A DNA stretch of 21,132 nt from a virus. Shown piece after piece: positions 13,178 to 18,308 of the stretch. Made by a program: the position numbers and the translations under genes. How positions within the stretch are numbered: the first letter of the stretch is position 1; each line of letters begins with the position of its first letter. The DNA lies in the IMG/VR virus record IMGVR_UViG_3300009419_000126, positions 1 through 21,132 of that record; one strand, given 5' to 3'. The notes beneath the pieces are model-generated. The model saw only the letters and a list, made by a program, of their open reading frames with translations. It did no database searches and was not told the DNA's origin.

Positions 13178-14461
13178 TTAAGCACCTACAGGGGTTACAG
13201 TAACTATTACTGAAGGTACATCTATTCCCATTGTTGTATTAGCAGATGGTATTGCAACTATCTGTGCGTTTAAATCTGCACTACCCCACATCAACTGCAC
13301 ATATTCACCTGCACCTAATGTTTCTACAAAGTTCCAGGACGCAACTTCATACACATTTGATCCGGTTAATCTTAATCTGGTATTAGTCCATGGTACACTA
13401 GTGCCATTCTTTGATAACCAAACTTCCATATAATCAACTCCTGCATCAGTCTTTGTGAATTGTGCGCTAAACTGAATATTATAAACTCCTGCTTTAGCTA
13501 CTGTTAGTCGGCTATTAGATGTTACAGATACGCCATTAGCACTACTAGTGTTGTTAAATGTCATTGCCATAGCAGTGTTTGCTACAGGATTAGTTTGTGT
13601 AGTATTACTATAGAATGAACCATATCTAGGGGTATAGATGATGTTACCAGTAGTCAATACTAAGTTGCCAGCCGTGATATTTCCTGATACAGAGATAGTA
13701 TTTGCTAAGTCAACTGTAATCGTACCTGAGCCTGTGATAGGACTACCAGTGACTGTCAATGATGTACTTGCTACTGATACAGAAGTAACAGCCGCTACTG
13801 GAGTAGTTGAAATAGTAACATTACCGTTACCACTACTTACTTGAATACCTGAGCCTGCACTAACTCTAGTAACACCTGTATTGATTACGGTGAATCCGGG
13901 ATTAACATTTGGAACTCCCGAAGTAGTAACTTGAACACCTGTACCGGGTGTGATACTTACCGAAGTAACTGTACCTGAAACTGTGTTATTAGCTATATTA
14001 GTGATCCTGCCAAAAGTGTCCACGGTCACAGTAGGATTCGTATATTGTGATGCAACAACACCAGTCGTCGGCAAGTCTAAAACAATGTTACCGGCACCAA
14101 CAATAGGGCTGTTAGTCACAGTTAATGTACTAGATGTGACACCTACGCTTGTAACAGTTCCTGAACCACCATTGCTACCTGTAGTAGAAATAGTAATGTT
14201 TCCTGTATTAGCTGATATTGTTACACCGGATCCTGCTGTTAAGCTAGTAACTCCGGTGTTTGTTATGTCAACCGTACCCAGTGTGGCATTAGCATTTACC
14301 CCTATTCCAGTATTACCGGTGAAGGTAACGTACTGACTAGCGGCATTTGCTAGTATTGCAAAGTTGTTTTTTGTTTTGTTAAATGCTAAGTAAAGTGAAT
14401 CACTGCCCGCAGACTCGTTTTGCAAGCCGATATCAATTATTTGTAGGTTTCCTATAGCCAT
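13178..14461 (-). CDS. Fibre-like structural protein with C1q/jelly-roll-like C-terminus
   Basis: A protein of 427 residues. Residues 10-40 (IDIGLQNESAGSDSLYLAFN, then KTKNNFAILAN) resemble the N-terminal attachment segment seen in T4-like structural proteins (GDSL..AF.K.NNNF). Then come several Val/Ser/Thr/Gly repeats of the form VTSVSVxSTSLTVTGSPITG, spaced by SAGSGxxxS. Residues 300-427 look like a C1q/TNF-type jelly roll: RLTVAKAGVYNIQFSAQFTK, VDYMEVWLSKNGTSVPW, EYVQLMWGSADLNAQIVAI. Such domains form trimeric receptor-binding heads. AAGGACT precedes ATG 14461, inside an inverted repeat that also holds a late-type box. Confidence 0.83.
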   Translation of the reverse strand: MAIGNLQIIDIGLQNESAGSDSLYLAFNKTKNNFAILANAASQYVTFTGNTGIGVNANATLGTVDITNTGVTSLTAGSGVTISANTGNITISTTGSNGGSGTVTSVGVTSSTLTVTNSPIVGAGNIVLDLPTTGVVASQYTNPTVTVDTFGRITNIANNTVSGTVTSVSITPGTGVQVTTSGVPNVNPGFTVINTGVTRVSAGSGIQVSSGNGNVTISTTPVAAVTSVSVASTSLTVTGSPITGSGTITVDLANTISVSGNITAGNLVLTTGNIIYTPRYGSFYSNTTQTNPVANTAMAMTFNNTSSANGVSVTSNSRLTVAKAGVYNIQFSAQFTKTDAGVDYMEVWLSKNGTSVPWTNTRLRLTGSNVYEVASWNFVETLGAGEYVQLMWGSADLNAQIVAIPSANTTMGIDVPSVIVTVTPVGA

Positions 14462-14462
14462 T

Positions 14463-14500
14463 TTTAGTCCTTATTCTGTATTTATCAGAAAAGGACTAAA
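14463..14500 (-). promoter_or_regulatory. Late-promoter-like box inside a 10-bp inverted repeat over the ribosome site
   Basis: Arms TTTAGTCCTT (14463-14472) and AAGGACTAAA (14491-14500) pair perfectly over 10 bases, with an 18-base loop. On the minus strand the loop carries GATAAATAC (box 14479-14486), and the downstream arm is the AAGGACT ribosome site of the 14461 gene. In read-through RNA from upstream the hairpin would hide this site. A transcript starting at the box would lack the first arm and leave it open. Confidence 0.5.
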
Positions 14501-14510
14501 TGCTATATTG

Positions 14511-14840
14511 TCAGTATGGATTAAAAGAGCTACCGCACCCGCATGTAGTCTGTGCTTGGGGGTTGCTTATTTTGAATTGAGAACCGGATAAATCTTCAAC
14601 ATAATCAATAATTGCATTAGTCAAATATTGTGTAGAAATACTATCAACTAGCACACTTATTGGTCCAGCTGGTATTTCAAAATCATCTTCATTTTGTTCT
14701 TCATCTATGGTGAAACCATATTGCATTCCACTGCATCCGCCACCTTGAACAAAAACACGAAGTTTGGCTTTAGGATTGTTTTCCTCAGCTAAAATATCGG
14801 ATATTTTTGTTGTTGCGTTTTCAGTTATTGTTAAGTTCAT
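14511..14840 (-). CDS. erpA: A-type iron-sulfur carrier, ErpA/IscA family
   Basis: A protein of 109 residues, full length for the HesB/IscA/ErpA family. These proteins take up Fe-S clusters and hand them to apo-enzymes. The three cluster-binding cysteines are present: Cys36 in [11 protein letters not shown] and Cys100/Cys102 in [21 protein letters not shown], the NEDDFEI loop and [14 protein letters not shown] are closer to ErpA of proteobacteria than to IscA. It overlaps the SGNH gene by four bases and ends the 16264-14511 operon. In a phage it may support Fe-S enzymes during infection. Family certain; the ErpA versus IscA subtype is likely but not proven. Confidence 0.93.
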   Translation of the reverse strand: MNLTITENATTKISDILAEENNPKAKLRVFVQGGGCSGMQYGFTIDEEQNEDDFEIPAGPISVLVDSISTQYLTNAIIDYVEDLSGSQFKISNPQAQTTCGCGSSFNPY

Positions 14841-15631
14841 ATAGTATTATTTATCTTGGTATACAGTAATGCTGCGTTTAATAGTTCTGATTTTATTCCC
14901 ATATGCCCACGCGGCATTGAAGGTGAAATGTCCCTTGCTTGGTCAACTTGTTTCAACTGATACTCACCCGCATTAATGGCATCGTATCCGGTAGTTACTT
15001 CAATTATAGGACATTGTGCTATATTATGAACTATTGTTTTAGCTAAAGTACGCAAAGACTTGAAATACCCTATATCCTCGCCCGACATTAGGAAATTACC
15101 TATTTCTTTGTGATTTTTGTTATTAGTATCTTTAGTACTCCAGATGCCATAGTTATACCATGGTTCAGGTGTATTCTCATGGGGATTTTCAAAAGACTTA
15201 ACAATTGCTCTAAGATGATGTGGCCACTGCACTATTAACAGTTTGGGTAGTTTTTTAACTTTAGCGAACCAGGTAACAATGTTATAATTTACTACATCAG
15301 TTCCTGTACCAGCGACTGCAAGATTGTAATAATCAACATTAAGTTTATTGCTTAATAAGTACGCATAAGATTTTTCTAACTCTATCCCAATCCCTTCAGT
15401 ATGACTGCACCCTGTAAATAATATATAATTGTCTAAATCTATATTTTCTATTTCATTACATCTATGTCCGTTTATATTGCGTACATAAGAAATTGGATTA
15501 GTTCTATAGTACCAATCTGTCGGTTGTAACTTTAAATTTTTAGTAAACAACTCCTCTGAGTCACTTCCGGAAAAAGCTACATTATGTTCTTTTGGATGAT
15601 ATCCTATGAAATCATTGTTTAATGATAACAT
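14837..15631 (-). CDS. SGNH/GDSL-hydrolase-like protein
   Basis: A protein of 264 residues. Block I is [11 protein letters not shown] (residues 72-82) with the nucleophile candidate Ser76. Block II is [10 protein letters not shown] (103-112) with the oxyanion Gly. IVQWPHH (133-139) follows a central strand, and block V is likely Asp234...His243 in [17 protein letters not shown]. The pattern fits SGNH hydrolases, which act on esters of lipids, sugars or cell-wall acetyl groups; the block III Asn is not obvious. No signal peptide is seen, so it acts in the cytoplasm or on the virion. TAATG overlap with the IF-1 stop and ATGA overlap with the ErpA-like gene lock the three together. The substrate is unknown. 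Confidence 0.72.
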   Translation of the reverse strand: MLSLNNDFIGYHPKEHNVAFSGSDSEELFTKNLKLQPTDWYYRTNPISYVRNINGHRCNEIENIDLDNYILFTGCSHTEGIGIELEKSYAYLLSNKLNVDYYNLAVAGTGTDVVNYNIVTWFAKVKKLPKLLIVQWPHHLRAIVKSFENPHENTPEPWYNYGIWSTKDTNNKNHKEIGNFLMSGEDIGYFKSLRTLAKTIVHNIAQCPIIEVTTGYDAINAGEYQLKQVDQARDISPSMPRGHMGIKSELLNAALLYTKINNTI

Positions 15632-15843
15632 TATCGGCGCCTTACAATGCGACCTTTAGTTAAGTCGTAGGGACTGAACTCAATTTCTACCGTGTCACCT
15701 AGTAGAATTTTAATATCATGCTGACGCATTTTACCTGATATATAACCATTGACTGTGGGTCCACTGTTTAATGTAACTCTAAACACAGCATTAGGTAATA
15801 CATCAATTACCTTGCCGTCCATTCTAATGCCTTCTTCTTTCAT
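15631..15843 (-). CDS. infA: Translation initiation factor IF-1
   Basis: A protein of 70 residues that aligns end to end with bacterial IF-1 (usual length about 72). IF-1 is the OB-fold factor that sits in the ribosomal A site during initiation. Visible signatures are KEEGIRMDGKV, VLPNAVFRV (15-23), YISGKMR (34-40), GDTVEIE (49-55) and SPYDLTKGRIVRR (57-69). The usual basic residue after GKMR is Gln41 here. There is no good ribosome site before ATG 15843. An internal ATG at 15822 has GAAGG upstream, but the alignment of KEEGIRMDG with host IF-1 favours 15843. It lies second in a four-gene operon. Phage-coded initiation factors are known from some very large phages. Confidence 0.93.
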   Translation of the reverse strand: MKEEGIRMDGKVIDVLPNAVFRVTLNSGPTVNGYISGKMRQHDIKILLGDTVEIEFSPYDLTKGRIVRRR

Positions 15844-15871
15844 TTTGATTTATTAAACTCCTTTATTAACT

Positions 15872-16264
15872 TTAACCACGGCGCATCCTAGAGATTTCTA
15901 CCGCTTGTTCGTCACTGAAAATTGGTACCGCGTTACTCTTGTGCATAGTACCGATGCCAAGAATTTTGTTGCCTGTATATACTTTATGAACGGATGATGT
16001 AGACCCACCTGCAGTTACCATGCTGGGAATATGTTTTGATGTAGCACGACCAACAGGTGCTGACAACTTATAGGATAGTGGTTCAGCAGCCAATGCCCGT
16101 TTGCGCTTTTTGTCTTCCACCTCTACATCCCACTTTTTCTGCAACTCTTGCCAAGAGGCATCTAGTTCACGGGCTTTTTGTGCCTCTGCGCTATTGCGAA
16201 ACTTAACTTTACCTTTGCGTTTACCACCCATAGAAAGGGAAGGATGAGCGAGATGCATGGTCAT
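15872..16264 (-). CDS. Conserved-looking phage protein, first gene of the IF-1 operon
   Basis: A protein of 130 residues, strongly basic. The N-terminus is HLAHPSLSMGGKRKGKVKFR, followed by a helix (AEAQKARELDASWQELQKKW), a linker, and the C-terminal box ILGIGTMHKSNAVPIFSDEQ ending in ISRMRRG. I recall this C-terminal box from other aquatic phages but know no function. The consensus promoter at 16298 starts transcription about 27 bases upstream. There is no Shine-Dalgarno site; a 5-codon upstream frame (16261-16278) ends on the start codon as ATGA. Codon 3 is also ATG. Confidence 0.8.
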   Translation of the reverse strand: MTMHLAHPSLSMGGKRKGKVKFRNSAEAQKARELDASWQELQKKWDVEVEDKKRKRALAAEPLSYKLSAPVGRATSKHIPSMVTAGGSTSSVHKVYTGNKILGIGTMHKSNAVPIFSDEQAVEISRMRRG

Positions 16265-16297
16265 GATGTATAGGTCATAGTTGTTAAAACAGTGTCT

Positions 16298-16326
16298 ATT
16301 ATATATCTATATGGATAAAATGTCAA
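16298..16326 (-). promoter_or_regulatory. Consensus sigma70-like promoter for the IF-1/ErpA operon
   Basis: On the minus strand TTGACA (16326-16321) and TATAAT (16303-16298) match consensus perfectly with a 17-base spacer. The box sits in the gap between two leftward gene groups and gives the metabolic operon an early-type promoter, unlike the fibre genes downstream. Confidence 0.88.
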
Positions 16327-16340
16327 GTACACTAAAAGTA

Positions 16341-16763
16341 TTACTTTTTAAGAATCTTCCACATAGCTTCTTTTTCGATTATCTCAGCTTCAAGTTCCAT
16401 ATAGGCTTTGCGTAGACCACGCAAGTTTTCCCACTTAGCTTCTAATTCTTCGTTTGGGTGAAGAATAGCCAATCGTTCATCAATCTTATCTAATCGGTCA
16501 CTTAGCTTGACACCCTGAACAGTTAGTTCACCGGTGATATCAGCATCACCATTAACTTGTAATGTTTTACCTTGCAAGTTTGGGGCTGCACTAATCGTGC
16601 TCCAAGATGTGGTACTACCGTTTAAGTTACTCCAAGATACACCGCCCGCGCCAGTTGAGGTATAAACTTGTCCGGAAGTTCCTGTAGTACTGATTGTATA
16701 CTTGGGAGTTAGTGGGTCACCAATGTAGGTGTTGTTCATTGTATCAGTTAATGAATGACTCAT
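16341..16763 (-). CDS. Small fibre-like structural protein with C-terminal coiled coil
   Basis: A protein of 140 residues. Residues 20-60 are fibre-type sequence with SGQVYTSTGAGGVSWSNLNG, the peptide also seen (as VLQTDGTGNLSW) in the 10949 fibre. LQVNGDADITGELTVQGVKL at 68-87 is another common phage-fibre motif. The last 50 residues are charged helix with heptad-like spacing (LDKIDERLAILHPNEELEAK, LEAEIIEKEAMWKILKK). This suggests a short trimeric fibre or a connector. It overlaps the AbrB-like gene by four bases. Confidence 0.78.
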   Translation of the reverse strand: MSHSLTDTMNNTYIGDPLTPKYTISTTGTSGQVYTSTGAGGVSWSNLNGSTTSWSTISAAPNLQGKTLQVNGDADITGELTVQGVKLSDRLDKIDERLAILHPNEELEAKWENLRGLRKAYMELEAEIIEKEAMWKILKK

Positions 16764-16945
16764 AGTTTCTTAATGATTACCTTGCCCTTGTCATCAATTT
16801 GAAAATCAATGTTATCCCCTTCTTTCCAACCCAATTCTCGTAACAATTGTGGCGGCAATGGAATAATCATGTCACCGGTATCAGGATCTTCCTGAGTGAT
16901 AACTTCATAACGAATATTTTCTTTTGCGGGATTATTTTTAGGCAT
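16760..16945 (-). CDS. AbrB/SpoVT-like swapped-hairpin protein
   Basis: A protein of 61 residues. Residues 22-61 give the AbrB pattern: DTGDMIIPLPPQLLRELGWK followed by EGDNIDFQIDDKGKVIIKKL (strand, Pro-Pro, helix ending LGW, EGD turn, strand pair). Such domains dimerise and bind DNA, often as antitoxins or transition-state regulators. No toxin gene lies beside it: the neighbours are a fibre-like gene (4-base overlap) and a HAD phosphatase (7-base gap). It could therefore be a phage regulator. The family is reasonably sure; the target is unknown. Confidence 0.8.
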   Translation of the reverse strand: MPKNNPAKENIRYEVITQEDPDTGDMIIPLPPQLLRELGWKEGDNIDFQIDDKGKVIIKKL

Positions 16946-16952
16946 ATACTAC

Positions 16953-17510
16953 TTATCTTTTTAAGTAAGGGGCGTAAATCTTTTCTAATTGAGTAATCGT
17001 ATCTTGTGCCGCAGTAGGCACTTCTGACTCATCTTCGTGCTTAACTGGGATTCCACCTGCATTTGTCCATTTTTCAATATATGGACCAAAGTCATCTACT
17101 AATACATTAGCTATACCATTACTAACTGCATATTTATGTTTTTGACTAGTGAATATCGCATTTATACTAGAATCGGGATGATAATCATCAAGCCAATCTT
17201 TCTTCGCTTGTTTACTTACATCAGCATACGGACCTCGTAAAGGAGCACTTAACACAGTATATGGGATATTGTGTTGTTGAATCCATTCTATAATCTGTTT
17301 TCCACCTTTAAGTGGTCGCAAGTTGCGGAAAAAACTGTAAACATTCTCGGGAGTACTATTTGCCAATTCCTCAATCTCGTTCTCTTTGTTTACAATATCT
17401 TTCCAATGAGATACATTGTGCTTATCAGCCCATGCTCCAAAAAAGTCAGCTTGGACACCATCCATATCCAAATATAGATGGGGCATTTTCTTAGATTCTT
17501 CTATTTTCAT
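16953..17510 (-). CDS. HAD-family 5'(3')-deoxyribonucleotidase-like protein
   Basis: A protein of 185 residues. HAD motif I is LDMDGVQADF (14-23) with nucleophile Asp15 and acid/base Asp17. Motif II is the Ser in TVLSAP (85-90), motif III probably Lys103/Lys104, and motif IV VLVDDFG (136-142). The order and length fit the 5'-nucleotidase type C group, which dephosphorylates nucleoside monophosphates; phages may use this to adjust nucleotide pools. ATG 17510 coincides with the expected start of transcription from the 17517 promoter. ATG 17486 (MPHLYLDMDG), closer to the usual N-terminus of the family, is a good alternative start. Confidence 0.8.
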   Translation of the reverse strand: MKIEESKKMPHLYLDMDGVQADFFGAWADKHNVSHWKDIVNKENEIEELANSTPENVYSFFRNLRPLKGGKQIIEWIQQHNIPYTVLSAPLRGPYADVSKQAKKDWLDDYHPDSSINAIFTSQKHKYAVSNGIANVLVDDFGPYIEKWTNAGGIPVKHEDESEVPTAAQDTITQLEKIYAPYLKR

Positions 17511-17516
17511 AGAATC

Positions 17517-17545
17517 ATTTTACTTGTTTGCAAGTGGATTGTCAA
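17517..17545 (-). promoter_or_regulatory. Sigma70-like promoter inside the end of the coiled-coil gene
   Basis: On the minus strand TTGACA (17545-17540) and TAAAAT (17522-17517) with a 17-base spacer. The -35 box and most of the spacer are coding sequence for the last residues of the 17520 gene. It would serve the nucleotidase, AbrB-like and small fibre genes. Confidence 0.55.
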
Positions 17546-18173
17546 TAGCCTTTTGGATCTTGTTGTCCACTTCACGCTTCAATACTTCCACTTCTTTTGA
17601 AGTTTCACGTTTTAATACTTCCACTTCCTTTGAAATTTCACGTTTCAATCCTACAACCTCTCTTGTAATTTCTTGACGGGCATCAGCCATTTCTTTACGG
17701 ATAGCATTAACTTCTACCCTAGCTTTATCCAAATCTTCACGAATGTCTTTTCTAGCCTGACGCATTTCTTGTTCAGTCTCTCGTTGAGCAGACTTAACCC
17801 CCCGCTCGATTTGTTCTGTAACTGTTTCATTACGACGGATATCCGTTTTTAAATCATTCTTGATGTCACGGGTATAGTCCGTTGTCTTAGCACTATTTTC
17901 CTCTATGACTGCAAGGCGCTTGTCAAACTCTGACAAATCAGGAGCAATATATTTTTCTATTTTGCCCTTCATTGTTTGATAATCTTTATAGACTTCAAAT
18001 GCGCCATATAGTCCGCCTAAAGTAGAACTTACGATAGTAAATGCTACCATTAATTTTGCTGGGGTAAATTCGTATCCTCCTATGCTGATTACGGTGTCTT
18101 TACTTGCATATTTTTTTGCTGCATTAGCTAAATCATCAACCTTTGCATTTACATCTTTTATTTCTGTTGTCAT
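17520..18173 (-). CDS. Membrane-anchored long coiled-coil protein
   Basis: A protein of 217 residues. A 38-residue N-terminal part comes before one hydrophobic segment (about 39-60, AKLMVAFTIVSSTLGGLYGA). A long charged helix follows to the end. The final part has three 11-residue repeats (EVxVLKRExSK type, 169-201), a hendecad coiled coil. It may form a rod tied to the inner membrane. GGAAAG precedes ATG 18173. It follows a tiny membrane peptide by 11 bases and may act with it and the exported protein upstream. Spanin or holin function was considered, but the helix is far longer than usual and nothing specific supports it. Confidence 0.8.
   Translation of the reverse strand: MTTEIKDVNAKVDDLANAAKKYASKDTVISIGGYEFTPAKLMVAFTIVSSTLGGLYGAFEVYKDYQTMKGKIEKYIAPDLSEFDKRLAVIEENSAKTTDYTRDIKNDLKTDIRRNETVTEQIERGVKSAQRETEQEMRQARKDIREDLDKARVEVNAIRKEMADARQEITREVVGLKREISKEVEVLKRETSKEVEVLKREVDNKIQKAIDNPLANK
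17571..17669 (-). repeat. Three 33-base repeats encoding a hendecad coiled coil
   Basis: Residues 169-201 of the coiled-coil protein are ITREVVGLKRE, ISKEVEVLKRE and TSKEVEVLKRE. The DNA of the last two units differs at a few bases only, so copy number may change by slippage. Confidence 0.7.
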
Positions 18174-18184
18174 TTTACTTTCCT

Positions 18185-18307
18185 TTAAAACAATGAATTT
18201 TTCTTTTTATTGTCTGTTTTCTCAAACATCCTATTAATAACTTTGATTCCTACGTGTGTAACTAGCACACATACAGAAACAGTTATTCCTGTTACCCAGT
18301 CTATCAT
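18185..18307 (-). CDS. Tiny single-pass membrane peptide (40 residues)
   Basis: ATG 18307 lies one base after the stop of the large exported protein; GGAAAG sits just before it. The product is MIDWVTGITVSVCVLVTHVG (residues 1-20), then IKVINRMFEKT and a Lys-rich end. One hydrophobic helix (about 4-24) and a basic tail predict an N-out/C-in membrane peptide. The frame is exactly fitted between the genes at 18309 and 17520, with ribosome sites on both sides, which argues that it is real. A holin-like or regulatory role is possible; no family is recognised. Confidence 0.68.
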   Translation of the reverse strand: MIDWVTGITVSVCVLVTHVGIKVINRMFEKTDNKKKNSLF

Positions 18308-18308
18308 A

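Noticed and set aside
9186-14336. Many long open frames on the + strand opposite the fibre genes (for example 12087-12488, 13950-14336)
   Set aside because: They are antisense shadows of Gly/Asn/Thr/Val-rich repeats: low-complexity Pro/Leu/Val products, no ribosome sites, and they repeat with the fibre units.
14848-14855. GATAAATA late-like box just before the ErpA-like gene (minus strand)
   Set aside because: It encodes the last codons of the SGNH gene and lies only seven bases from the next ATG, which would leave no leader; the gene is better explained by coupling in the upstream operon.
16760-16945. AbrB-like protein as the antitoxin of a toxin-antitoxin pair
   Set aside because: No toxin-like frame (MazF, VapC or similar) lies on either side; the neighbours are a fibre-like gene and a HAD phosphatase.
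17520-18307. Holin/spanin lysis cassette
   Set aside because: One-helix peptide plus membrane coiled coil is suggestive, but there is no endolysin nearby, no lipobox, and the coiled coil is much longer than known spanins.
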